64,000 bases of DNA from Acidobacteriota bacterium (lineage in GTDB: Bacteria; Acidobacteriota; Terriglobia; Terriglobales; Acidobacteriaceae): positions 1,612,001-1,676,000 of the forward strand of contig JAFDVP010000001.1 in the NCBI GenBank assembly GCA_018268895.1. Direction: 5' to 3'. Positions within the stretch are counted from its first letter, which is position 1, and each line of letters starts with the position of its first letter. A model generated the notes under the pieces. It worked only from the letters and a program-made list of their open reading frames with translations. It was not told the origin of the DNA and searched no databases. Both the position numbers and the translations under genes were made by a program. Below are positions 9,763-18,525 of the stretch, piece by piece.

Positions 9763-9820
9763 GAGTTGGTTCAACCTACCTTTTCTATTCTTAGGATGCC
9801 AGCATATCGTAGAGCTGTAT

Positions 9821-9839
9821 GAATGTATAGTGTAGTTTG
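9821..9839. promoter_or_regulatory. Candidate GntR operator between nanE-ROK and the permease
   Basis: The divergent intergenic region holds TGTATAG(T)GTA(G)TT, matching 13 of 17 positions with 11948-11964 upstream of the TonB receptor. Both resemble the dre-type operators (GGTATAG core) bound by NagR/DasR, the family to which the GntR protein encoded here belongs. Inference from sequence similarity only. Confidence 0.4.
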
Positions 9840-9873
9840 TTGAGAGCACACCTGAATGGCTGGAGCTGACACG

Positions 9874-10899
9874 ATGATGCAGAACGCACTTCTGGCAGGG
9901 CTTCTGTTGAGCCTTGTATCCGGGCTGATGAATGGAACCTTCACGCTACCTATGCGATTTCTCGGTAAATGGTCCTGGGAGAACGTCTGGTCGATATTTA
10001 TTGTTGGCTCATGCCTCCTGCTGCCGGCAGCGGTCATCGCCGTCTCTGCGCCACATAGCTGGAATGTCATCGCCCATATTCCCGTCCGGCTTGAGCTCGT
10101 GGCTCTCGCAACAGGATTGGCGTGGGGCTTCGGGGCCATCATGTTCGGACAAGCAGTGAGTGCAATCGGAATCTCAATGGCGAACACCTTTGTTCTTGCT
10201 ACCAGTTCCGCCCTTGGAGCTATGCTTCCGATGATCATTCTTCATCCAGAGAAACTGCGGGATCGCTCGGGAACCATTCTGCTCGCAGGCGTCGCGGTCG
10301 AAATCTTCGGTATCGTTTTGTGTGGCCGAGGAGGGTTTCTTCGCGAGAAGAGTGTCGTAGTCGTGCAGCGCGACTTCGTTGGCAAGACCCGACCACTTCA
10401 TATCGGTTTCCTGTTGGCGCTGGGATCGGGGGTATTATCTGCGGTCTTTAACATCGGATTTGCCATGTCGCAGCCCATTAGTCAGTTGGGACAAGAGCAT
10501 GGCTTGAGTCCGTTCGCCAGCACAAATCTAATCTGGTTCATCATGCTTGGTGGCGGCGCCGTTTCCAACTTGGGTTATTGCGTCTATCTGCTGCTCGTAA
10601 ACAAAAGTGCCTCGAAGTTCGCGCAACCCGGAAGCCTGAAGCTCTACATCCTATCGCTGTGTATGGCGGTACTGTGGGGCGGTAGCATTTTCGTTTATGG
10701 GGCTGCCACCTTGCGGCTAGGTGTATTGGGAACATCGGTGGGTTGGCCGCTGAGCCTCGCAACGGGGTTACTGGTGGCAAATTTTGTCGGATTTGCAACG
10801 GGAGAATGGAAATGCGCACCGCGCCAGGCCCGAATCTGGATGGGAAGCGGTATTGTCGTGTTGATCTTTGCTATTGTTGTAATGAGCAGGGCAATCTGA
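9874..10899 (+). CDS. RhaT-family sugar permease (candidate amino-sugar/H+ symporter)
   Basis: 341 aa, ten hydrophobic segments. It resembles the L-rhamnose/H+ symporter RhaT: FLGKWSWENVWSIF matches the KKWSWETMWS region and GLAWGFGAIMFGQAVSAIGISMA matches the GIGN...LGMSMG region, followed by LGGGAVSNLGYCVYLL. It sits in the inner membrane. The neighbours (kinase/epimerase, NagB, GntR) suggest ManNAc or another amino sugar as substrate, not rhamnose. ATG 9874 has GGAG 8 nt upstream; an in-frame ATG at 9856 adds six residues and has a poorer site. Same strand as the GntR gene, 69 bp apart. Confidence 0.8.
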   Translation: MMQNALLAGLLLSLVSGLMNGTFTLPMRFLGKWSWENVWSIFIVGSCLLLPAAVIAVSAPHSWNVIAHIPVRLELVALATGLAWGFGAIMFGQAVSAIGISMANTFVLATSSALGAMLPMIILHPEKLRDRSGTILLAGVAVEIFGIVLCGRGGFLREKSVVVVQRDFVGKTRPLHIGFLLALGSGVLSAVFNIGFAMSQPISQLGQEHGLSPFASTNLIWFIMLGGGAVSNLGYCVYLLLVNKSASKFAQPGSLKLYILSLCMAVLWGGSIFVYGAATLRLGVLGTSVGWPLSLATGLLVANFVGFATGEWKCAPRQARIWMGSGIVVLIFAIVVMSRAI

Positions 10900-10968
10900 T
10901 CCTTTTAACAAACCTTGAACGTCGAGGCTGGAACCAGCTTTCGCCGCAAAGAAGGAATTGTCACACGA

Positions 10969-11763
10969 ATGCGAAAGGGCAATAGGAGTTCGACGCGGTC
11001 TGGATTGTCAAATGTTCGACCGTTGGATAAGGAAAGCTTCGAACCCCTCTACTTTCAGATACAGCGCCAGCTTAGGGAACTGATAAAGCGTGGCGTGCTC
11101 GCGGAAGGCGATCCGCTTCCCGGCGAAGCCGAGATCTCACGACTCTTCGGCGTTAGCCGTATGACGTCAAGGCAGGCATTGCAGGGGCTTACTGCCGAGG
11201 GCTTAAGTTTTCGCGAGCGTGGGCGTGGCACGTTTGTGAGAACGCAAAAGGTTGAAAAAAAGATCGCCCACCTGATGGGGTTCAGCGCCGAAATGCGTGA
11301 ACGTGGTTTGCAGTCAACGAATCGGGTGCTGGAGAAAAAAATCAGGGTGGCAGCACCGCAGGTCGCAGAGAGTCTGAAGATCGAAGTAGGGTCGAAAGTA
11401 ATGATGCTCCGTCGCCTGAGAATTGTGAATGACGAGCCGATCGTGATCGAAGAAGTGCAGCTGCCCATGAGCCGCTTTGAGGGAATTGAGAAGATCAATT
11501 TCGAAGTGAATTCTCTTTATCAGGTGCTCAAAGAACGTTATGGAGTACGCCTTGCTTCAGCAGACGAAGTGATAGAAGCAAGAGCCGCGACGAAAGCGGA
11601 AGCGCAGTTGTTGCAGGTTGTGCCGCGTTTGAGCTTGCTTTGCATCTCCCGTACCTCGTTTGACGCACAGGGGAAACCAATTGAAACCGGGCAATCCTGC
11701 TATCGCAGCGACCGCTATCGCGCAGTGTTGCACCTTTCTGTAGGCAATAGCGCCCAAGCCTAG
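10969..11763 (+). CDS. GntR-family regulator, HutC/UTRA type (NagR/DasR-like)
   Basis: 264 aa. Residues about 25-95 are a GntR winged helix (EPLYFQIQRQLRELIKRG, GDPLPGEAEISRLFGVSRMTSRQAL, GRGTFV). The rest is a UTRA ligand domain (FSAEMRERGLQS, RLRIVNDEPIVIEEVQLP, IEARAATKAEAQLLQV, SCYRSDRYRAVLHL). NagR and DasR have this layout and sense glucosamine-6-P or GlcNAc-6-P, both made by neighbouring enzymes, so it likely represses this locus until amino sugar enters. ATG 10969 has AAGGA 12 nt upstream; a TTG at 10915 is less likely. Candidate operators are at 9821 and 11946. Confidence 0.88.
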   Translation: MRKGNRSSTRSGLSNVRPLDKESFEPLYFQIQRQLRELIKRGVLAEGDPLPGEAEISRLFGVSRMTSRQALQGLTAEGLSFRERGRGTFVRTQKVEKKIAHLMGFSAEMRERGLQSTNRVLEKKIRVAAPQVAESLKIEVGSKVMMLRRLRIVNDEPIVIEEVQLPMSRFEGIEKINFEVNSLYQVLKERYGVRLASADEVIEARAATKAEAQLLQVVPRLSLLCISRTSFDAQGKPIETGQSCYRSDRYRAVLHLSVGNSAQA

Positions 11764-12072
11764 AGAATCCCTCAGTACAGCTAGAAAAGCTTGCGACGAC
11801 AGCGTTGTCTGCCGCGATGTCCTTTGCATTCAGAGCGTTCCTTATACATCCCCCAATCAATTTCTCTCATCCGCAGGCAACGTGAACGCTTGGAGGCTGG
11901 CTGTAACGAAAGTTAAGCAAAATTTAACTTGCTGATTGAACGACTAGTTGTATAGGGTACTTGGCAGGTTGACATTCTGCCTTGGTGTCCGAACATGCAG
12001 TTGGCTATTGAGCATGTCTTCGCAACACGCAGATGCAGTGGAACAATAACTGGCTCCATGAAAGGTTCACTC
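11764..12072. promoter_or_regulatory. Regulatory intergenic region upstream of the TonB receptor
   Basis: No gene is seen. A perfect AAGTTAA/TTAACTT inverted repeat lies at 11910-11930. TTGCTG (11929) - 16 nt - TATAGG (11951) is a plausible sigma-70 promoter. The -10 falls inside a 16-nt site at 11946-11961 (GTATAG core flanked by ACT on the right) that resembles NagR/DasR dre operators. A repressor bound there would block the promoter. The receptor, DUF218 and esterase genes follow in order, so this is probably the promoter of that operon. Confidence 0.5.
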
Positions 12073-15009
12073 ATGATTCATACGCTTGCATCTTCTCTTC
12101 TCACCCAGGGGCCGATCGGACCTCAGTCAGCGTCGCGGAAGGCGCCGAGTGTGCGGCTCGGTCAATGGCTACTCGTGCTCGTACTGTCACTGTTCCTCGG
12201 TGCAATACCGTCTCTTGGACAAAGCAATGCGGTTGATGGCGCAATCGACGGGTATGTGACCGATAACACGGGAGGCACTATTCCCGGAGCACTGGTCACG
12301 ATTCGGAACACTGACACGAACGTGTCCACAAAAACACAGTCCGGAAAAGATGGCTATTACCGGTTCCCGCTAGTAACACTTGGGCGGTATGAGATTACTG
12401 TTGTTGCCAATGGCTACGCCAAATATGTTGCATCCGGCGTTTCGGTAGCGGTTGGTGCGACGGTTACGGTCAGCCCCAAGCTGGCGGTATCGGGCGTACA
12501 GCAAGAGGTCGTTGTTACTGCGGATGCCTCGATTCTGACCGAAAGCAATACATCGGTGGGTGGAGTGATTGGTGAGCAGGAGATGCACGATCTTCCGCAG
12601 CCCTCGCGCAATGTGTACAACCTGTTTCTGTTTACGCCCGGTGCAAAGGGAGTTCCAAGCAGCACGTTCGGCACGCCCAGCTACTCGTTTGGCGGCCTGT
12701 TGCGTAGCACGTGGAACGTGGATGGTCTGGACGACACGGCACGTCGTAATACGTCTCCGATCCGTCTTGTGATCAATACGCCTGAGACGATCCGTGAAGT
12801 GCAGGTGATGGCGAATGGCTACCAGAGCGAGTATGGCTTTACCGTAGGTGGTCAGTCCAACCTGATTACCCGCTCAGGATCGAACGCTTTTCACGCTTCA
12901 GGCATGTATCTGAATCGCCCGAAGGAGCTGTCGGCAATTCCTGGTCTGGGTAAATCGAAGGACAATCTGAGCTGGTACATGTATGACTTCAATGCGTCAG
13001 GGCCGATTGTTCGCAACCGCGTTTTCTTCTTTGCGAACTTCGAACATAATCCTTACACATTACCGGTTCCTGTAACGATTACTGCAGCGAACGCCGCGGC
13101 GTTGAGCCTGCCTTCGGAAGCGCTGATTGCGCCTCCTGCGGGCGAGACCTACGATACGCCGAGCCTTCGTGTTGATTACACGATGAACAGCCGCAACTCT
13201 GGCTTTGTTCGCTATGCCAAATTCCATAACTGGCAGCCTTACTTCAACTCGGGTGGCCTCTACACGCCCAGTCGTTCCGTGAACTACACCGATGCGATGG
13301 ACGGTGGAGAACTACAGTTGGCCACCACGTTTTCTTCCATGCTTCTGAACGAGCTGCGGTATGGAATCAACCGCCGTGAGCAGATGGGTGTACCTGCACA
13401 GACCACTACGAATGCTGACGCATATACAAACATTACCGGCGTTGCATATCTTGGCAATAATTCCACGGTCATTGACAACATAGAATCAAGTAATCAGATC
13501 GTTGATAACCTGTCATGGCAGCATGGCCGTCACTTCGTCAAAATGGGCGGAACATTTTCGTCCATCAACTACTTCAATCAGGCACAACTCTCGCGTTTAT
13601 TTACGTTTGGAGGCTTGGCGAAATCCGGCACTTATCCGGCAGTATCGGCGCTGAATCAGTATCTGTATACTCAGCGGGGCCTGACGGATCCGGCGACTGG
13701 AAAGCCGTACACCTATACAACGCTGGCCGTGGATATTGGCAATCCGTCGATTAGTCGCAATGCAAAGATGACCTCTGCATTCCTTCAGGACGAATATCGC
13801 ATAACGAACACGTTCACTTTGTATGCCGGTATTCGCTACGAAAAGATATTTCTTCCCAAGCTGGAAGAGACAGCAGCCTATGTGCCGGCGCGTAATGTTC
13901 GTAGCAGCAACCTCAACTTCGCTCCGCGGCTTGCATTTACGTGGCGTCCGACTGCTGATTCCAGGTCGATCGTTCGTGGTGCATTTGGCATGTTTTTCGA
14001 TACGCCCAATATGACGTTCTTCACAAACGCGGCATCGCAGGACGGAACCCGTTTGCAGAGCTACACGATAGCGGGCACTGCTGCCACCGCACCTACCTAT
14101 CCGAATCTGCCGACGTCCGTCAGCTCCACGTTTGGAGCAAAGCCGACTCTGCTGATCTTTGATCCGAATTTCCGCATCATGTATGCCGAGCACGCCAACC
14201 TGCAATTCGAGCACGCGTTGACAGCGAATATCACGGCACGAGTGCAGTACATGTTTGTTGCTTCGCACTTCGGAACGTATCTTCACGACACAAATCTTGG
14301 TGCTCCTGTGAGCTCTCTCGCAGATGGCCGTCCTGTCTACAACACGACAAACCGCCCTAACAGCTCCTACGGTGCAATCAATATGTACAGTTCGGGTTCT
14401 GACACGAACTACCATGGCCTCGATGCTGTAGTGAACGCCCGTATGAGCCATGGCCTGTTCTTCACTGCATATTATTCGTATTCGCATTCGTTAGGTTCTG
14501 CAGATCAGACGGGTGTTGCTGTTTCTGATCCATCTAACCTCTCAAAAGACTATGGGAACCTTTCCTCGGATCTGCGTCATTACTTTACGTTCCGTGGCAC
14601 CTATAAGACACAGTTCAACGCAGGTGCTTTGAAGTGGGCAAGCGGCTTCACGACCTCGTTGATCACGATGCTGAACAGCGGATATCCATTGAACCCGCTT
14701 GCAGGGGCGGACCTGAATGGCGATCTGGTAACCAATGACAGGCCGTTGTTCATGCAGCGCAACAGCTTCCGCGGACCGAAGTTCCAGCAGATTGACGCCA
14801 GAGTGATGCGTACCTTTACCATCAAGGATCGCTACCATATTGAAGGCATGATTGAAGCGGAAAACCTGTTCAACCATCTGAATGCAAATTGCACAACAAG
14901 TGGTTGCAACAGTGCGGTCAATGGCACTTACACTAATGTCAATTTTGGCAATGTTGTTACGGCACGTGCTCCTCGGCGTCTGCAGATTGGTGGACGGTTC
15001 TACTTCTAA
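12073..15009 (+). CDS. TonB-dependent receptor, Oar-like, with carboxypeptidase-regulatory N-domain
   Basis: 978 aa. A signal peptide (LGQWLLVLVLSLFLGAIPSLGQ) is followed by a CarboxypepD_reg-like beta-sandwich (GAIDGYVTDNTGGTIPGALVTIRNTDT...GYYRFPLVTLGRYEI), a plug-like region and a long beta-barrel ending in an aromatic residue (RRLQIGGRFYF), typical of outer-membrane proteins. Oar-like receptors are abundant in Acidobacteriota and take up or bind large substrates. Its position in the amino-sugar operon suggests an amino-sugar glycan or sialoglycan ligand. ATG 12073 has AAGG 7 nt upstream; ATGs at 12058 and 11995 are in frame. The DUF218 gene follows immediately. Confidence 0.88.
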   Translation: MIHTLASSLLTQGPIGPQSASRKAPSVRLGQWLLVLVLSLFLGAIPSLGQSNAVDGAIDGYVTDNTGGTIPGALVTIRNTDTNVSTKTQSGKDGYYRFPLVTLGRYEITVVANGYAKYVASGVSVAVGATVTVSPKLAVSGVQQEVVVTADASILTESNTSVGGVIGEQEMHDLPQPSRNVYNLFLFTPGAKGVPSSTFGTPSYSFGGLLRSTWNVDGLDDTARRNTSPIRLVINTPETIREVQVMANGYQSEYGFTVGGQSNLITRSGSNAFHASGMYLNRPKELSAIPGLGKSKDNLSWYMYDFNASGPIVRNRVFFFANFEHNPYTLPVPVTITAANAAALSLPSEALIAPPAGETYDTPSLRVDYTMNSRNSGFVRYAKFHNWQPYFNSGGLYTPSRSVNYTDAMDGGELQLATTFSSMLLNELRYGINRREQMGVPAQTTTNADAYTNITGVAYLGNNSTVIDNIESSNQIVDNLSWQHGRHFVKMGGTFSSINYFNQAQLSRLFTFGGLAKSGTYPAVSALNQYLYTQRGLTDPATGKPYTYTTLAVDIGNPSISRNAKMTSAFLQDEYRITNTFTLYAGIRYEKIFLPKLEETAAYVPARNVRSSNLNFAPRLAFTWRPTADSRSIVRGAFGMFFDTPNMTFFTNAASQDGTRLQSYTIAGTAATAPTYPNLPTSVSSTFGAKPTLLIFDPNFRIMYAEHANLQFEHALTANITARVQYMFVASHFGTYLHDTNLGAPVSSLADGRPVYNTTNRPNSSYGAINMYSSGSDTNYHGLDAVVNARMSHGLFFTAYYSYSHSLGSADQTGVAVSDPSNLSKDYGNLSSDLRHYFTFRGTYKTQFNAGALKWASGFTTSLITMLNSGYPLNPLAGADLNGDLVTNDRPLFMQRNSFRGPKFQQIDARVMRTFTIKDRYHIEGMIEAENLFNHLNANCTTSGCNSAVNGTYTNVNFGNVVTARAPRRLQIGGRFYF

Positions 15010-15038
15010 CCATGCTTCAGAGAGAAGAAAAATACTCG

Positions 15039-16286
15039 ATGCGTCAAATTTGTCTCGCAGTCCTGGGAATGCTGGCCTTTACGGCCAGCATTCCTATGCA
15101 GGGAGCAACGGCTCCTGTAAGGCAGCCATTGCAGTTTCATGATGCTCTTGTCGAGAAGAACTTTTATGTTCTGGCTAAGTTCAAGTCGGAGTCGGCGGTC
15201 TCTGCGGCGCTAGAGGCACAGCCGAGCTTGAAGGCGATTGCACTGGGACGGGAACGGTTTATCGAACGGTCTCTCAAGTCGTGCCGAAAGAATGTAACTT
15301 GCCTGGTCAACTCGGTTGGCTGGACGGATGAAGAGATTCATGATGTTTCGCGCGCTCTTCGCCAGGCGTATTCCACCAGCAGTGCGCTGCAGAAGCTGGC
15401 GAAAGAGGTAATTCCGGCGAGCGGTCTGCGCATACTGGACCAATCGCTTGCGCCGGAAGATCTGCTCGTCAATGCGTGGGAGGACTCTGCGCGTGGGCTC
15501 AATAATATTTTGAATGTCTACGGAGCAGGCACTGCGCCGCGCTTCCCGAAGATCGATAGCATCTCCATCGATCCGAATTCCGCAGAGATTAAGGACCGCA
15601 TTCTGAATGTTGTGAAGCAGACGGCGAGTGATTCGAAGCTGTTCTTCGAGCCGACGCTGGATGTGGCTGTCGAGCTGCTGAAGATGAACCGTCGCGATGA
15701 GGCGGCACGATTTGAGCCTCTTCAGGAAGAGAACAGGGCTGCGCTGCGTCACATCCCAAGCATTGATTGGCGCAGCTACGAATACACCTCCATCCTCGTT
15801 CCCGGTTGGGGGCCTGAAGAGGCGGGTGTGCCACTGTCGCCTGAGGGACTAGCCGTTACCAAGATGGCTGCTGAGCGGTACCATGCGGGTAAGGCGCCTT
15901 TGATTATTGTTTCGGGAGGCTACGTGCACCCGTCACAGACGCCCTACTGCGAAGCGATTGAGATGAAGAAGGCTTTGATTGAGCAGTTTCATGTTCCGGC
16001 AGAGGCGATTCTGATTGAACCGCACGCTCGTCATACGACGACGAACCTGCGCAATGCCGCCCGGCTCATCTATCGTTACGGTATTCCGATGAGCCAAAAG
16101 GCGCTGGTGACTACTGGCAATTCACAGTTGGAGGTGATCGTCTCGCAAACGTTTGTGGAGCGATGCCAGCGTGAGCTTGGCTATGTTCCTTACACGGCGA
16201 TGAAGAAGCTCTCGGACACGGATGCAGAATATCTCTACAGCATCGAGTCGCTGCATGCGGACGCAATCGATCCGCTTGATCCGTAG
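15039..16286 (+). CDS. Secreted DUF218 (YdcF-like) family protein
   Basis: 415 aa. A signal peptide (RQICLAVLGMLAFTASIPMQGATA) precedes about 230 residues of helical sequence without a recognised family, then a DUF218/YdcF domain at about 245-395: TSILVPGWGP, PLIIVSGGYVHP, EAILIEPHARHTTTNLRNAARL, KALVTTGNSQ. The E-x-x-x-(R/S)-x-T-T-x-N motif is the family signature. The biochemical role of DUF218 is poorly known; some members are linked to envelope or glycan metabolism. An ATG at 15012, 3 bp after the receptor stop, is also in frame; 15039 is preferred because it gives a standard signal peptide. Confidence 0.75.
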   Translation: MRQICLAVLGMLAFTASIPMQGATAPVRQPLQFHDALVEKNFYVLAKFKSESAVSAALEAQPSLKAIALGRERFIERSLKSCRKNVTCLVNSVGWTDEEIHDVSRALRQAYSTSSALQKLAKEVIPASGLRILDQSLAPEDLLVNAWEDSARGLNNILNVYGAGTAPRFPKIDSISIDPNSAEIKDRILNVVKQTASDSKLFFEPTLDVAVELLKMNRRDEAARFEPLQEENRAALRHIPSIDWRSYEYTSILVPGWGPEEAGVPLSPEGLAVTKMAAERYHAGKAPLIIVSGGYVHPSQTPYCEAIEMKKALIEQFHVPAEAILIEPHARHTTTNLRNAARLIYRYGIPMSQKALVTTGNSQLEVIVSQTFVERCQRELGYVPYTAMKKLSDTDAEYLYSIESLHADAIDPLDP

Positions 16287-16358
16287 ACCGCAATCTGCAA
16301 CTCTATGGGTCTATTGCATGAATCACTTTATCGCTATTGAGATGATCGGAGAATAGTC

Positions 16359-17858
16359 ATGTGCGCACTGAAATATCTTTCCAGGGGCAGCGTTATCGCT
16401 GCCTCTTTTTTAGCAACTGCTCTACCTGCACACGCTGAGGTTCAGCTTCCGCATGTGTTGTCTGACCATGCTGTATTGCAGCGCGGAGAGCCGATTCGCA
16501 TCTGGGGATGGGCGGATAAAGAGGAGAAGGTCACGGTTAGTTTTCACGGCCAATCCATTCAGGCCCAGCCGGATCTTCGCGGAGTGTGGGTGGCATGGTT
16601 GCAGTCGGAACAGGCGGGAGGACCGTACACGCTAACCGTTACTGGCACGAAAACTGCGCAGCCGGTCGTGAGGACGGACATTCTGGTTGGCGATGTTTGG
16701 GTAGCTTCGGGGCAATCCAACATGGAAATGCCGCTCAAGGGCTTTGCGGCAGATATGCCGATCAAGGACAGCGAAAAAGAGATCGCTGCAGCGAATCAGC
16801 CACAGCTTCGTCTTTTGCGAGAAGACCAGCACGCCTCCTTTGTCGTTTCGGGCGACATTCCTGAGCAGTGGACCCTATGTACTCCGGATACCGCAGCCGA
16901 GTTCTCCGCTCTTGGATATTTCTTCGGGCGCGAGATCTCGAAAGCAGAGCATGTTCCGGTGGGTATCATCGAGGCCGCCGTGGGTGGAACAGCTGTGCAA
17001 TCGTGGATCAGTCTAACTGGCAGCACCTATTCAAGCCTTCCGAATGTAATGTCGTATGCTGCCAAGGTCGCCGTGAGAAGCGGTCCCGTCGATATGGCAC
17101 CAGAGCCTAACAGAAATCACGCGCTGCACGCGGACTTTACTCCGTCAACGCTTTATAACGGAATGATTGCTCCGCTCACGATGTACACCGTCAAAGGTGT
17201 TCTTTGGTATCAAGGTGAGGCGGATGCTGCTGACATGCTGGCCCCTACCTATCAGCAGCGACTGGAAGCGCTGATTCGTGACTGGCGGTCACAGTGGCAG
17301 CAACCCAATCTTCCATTTTTGTATGTCCAGCTCTCGAGCGTAGGAAACCGCAACTACTGGGGTGTTATTCGCAACGCGCAGAGAGAAGCACTTGAACTGA
17401 GAAATACTGCCATGGCGGTTTCTCTGGACATAGGCAGGATAGACGACAATGCGCATCCGGCGGACAAGCAGACGGTGGCGGCGCGCCTTAGTAAGGCCGC
17501 CTTAGGAATGGTTTACGGCGAGAAGGTGGAATATACATCGCCACTTTTCGAAACCACGACCACAGAAGGGGACAGCATTCGGGCTTGGTTTTCACACGCC
17601 GATCATCTTCACTCCACGGATGGATCCGTGAAGGGTTTTGAGATTGCGGGTGCAGACCATAAGTTTGTCGCTGCAACGACAACGATTGAGCAGGTTGGTC
17701 AACGAACAACCATTGTTGCGCGTGCACCTGGGGTAGCTTCTCCGAAATATATTCGGTATGGATGGAAATCCTATGTGGATTCGTATCTGTATAACTCCAG
17801 CTCGTTGCCGATGAGCACGTTTACTTCAGAGACTGAACCCTCGGTTACCTCGCGGTAA
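16359..17858 (+). CDS. Sialate O-acetylesterase family protein, secreted
   Basis: 499 aa. The signal peptide (SVIAASFLATALPAHA) is followed by VQLPHVLSDHAVLQRGEPIRIWGWA, the usual start of this family, a beta-sandwich segment, then an SGNH-type esterase: GDVWVASGQSNMEMPL with the catalytic Ser, GVLWYQGEADA in the middle, and a late DNAHPADKQTVAARL block with the Asp-x-x-His pair. Family members remove acetyl groups from sialic acids or from other acetylated glycans. With NanE-ROK and NagB in the same locus, a sialoglycan or N-acetyl-amino-sugar target is plausible, but acetyl-polysaccharide esterases share the fold. Last gene of the operon; a terminator follows. Confidence 0.87.
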   Translation: MCALKYLSRGSVIAASFLATALPAHAEVQLPHVLSDHAVLQRGEPIRIWGWADKEEKVTVSFHGQSIQAQPDLRGVWVAWLQSEQAGGPYTLTVTGTKTAQPVVRTDILVGDVWVASGQSNMEMPLKGFAADMPIKDSEKEIAAANQPQLRLLREDQHASFVVSGDIPEQWTLCTPDTAAEFSALGYFFGREISKAEHVPVGIIEAAVGGTAVQSWISLTGSTYSSLPNVMSYAAKVAVRSGPVDMAPEPNRNHALHADFTPSTLYNGMIAPLTMYTVKGVLWYQGEADAADMLAPTYQQRLEALIRDWRSQWQQPNLPFLYVQLSSVGNRNYWGVIRNAQREALELRNTAMAVSLDIGRIDDNAHPADKQTVAARLSKAALGMVYGEKVEYTSPLFETTTTEGDSIRAWFSHADHLHSTDGSVKGFEIAGADHKFVAATTTIEQVGQRTTIVARAPGVASPKYIRYGWKSYVDSYLYNSSSLPMSTFTSETEPSVTSR

Positions 17859-17878
17859 ACAAACATGGAAATCATGTG

Positions 17879-17902
17879 AAGCCTCCCGCTCGGGAGGCTT
17901 TC
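17879..17902 (+). terminator. Rho-independent terminator of the amino-sugar operon
   Basis: AAGCCTCCCG-CT-CGGGAGGCTT is a perfect 10-bp stem about 20 bp after the esterase stop codon, followed by TCGC rather than a long T run. Confidence 0.75.
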
Positions 17903-18525
17903 GCATGAAAACTCTTAAGTTGTTTGATCAACGGAAAACCGCCCAGCCAGGAAGAGCTGACTAGACGGTCCGCCTTTGTGGGAAAGACTCTTCAGGTGCC
18001 TCCTGCTGTTAGCGATATAGAAGAGGCCGTCAAGGTGCTGAATGGGTTTTGAAACTCGCGCTGTTCCTGCTGGCTCAGAGGCAGAAATCATAATCTGAGA
18101 GCGAAGCCGCCATGACATTCCAAATGTTTTATCCGGCAAAAGAAAGGAAAGTGGAGGAGGGTACCCGATGCCTCCATTATGGAGGCTGGAAATAGAAAGC
18201 CTTGGGGCATGAGAGGATCACAAGGTGTTCGAAGAACATCCGCAAGCGGCGCCGGCAAAGATGGCTTCAGAAGGGTCACGGTCAGCGCGGCCTGTGGCGC
18301 TGACCTCTCTTGCCTTTGTCGTGTGTCTCCGCTGCCTTCGACGCTTTGCCTCTGGTGTCGTCAGTATGCGGAAGCGATCGACGTCTCGAAACGAATCGTG
18401 GAGTCACTGATGAATGGAACGGCTTTTCGGAAGGCTGGACTTCAATCGGCTTCAGTACCCGAATCCCAAGGGCGTGCTGGAAGCTGCTGAATCCTAATAC
18501 CTGTGCAGGACTCGTACCAAGCAAC
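17903..18525. other. Gene-poor decayed stretch before the integrase remnant
   Basis: About 620 bp with only short overlapping frames on both strands, none with a good start or family resemblance. The intact integrase of element 2 is preceded by an excisionase gene, so 18360-18520 may hold a fully eroded excisionase, but I cannot align it by eye. No tRNA, CRISPR or terminal repeat is seen. Confidence 0.4.

Noticed and set aside
9874..10899. True L-rhamnose transporter RhaT
   Set aside because: The family match is good, but no rhamnose genes (rhaA, B, D) are near and all neighbours belong to amino-sugar metabolism; kept as family-level call only.
18310..18525. Open frame running into the integrase remnant as an independent gene
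   Set aside because: No integrase or other homology before 18526, no good start, and the frame is only open by chance in decayed DNA.
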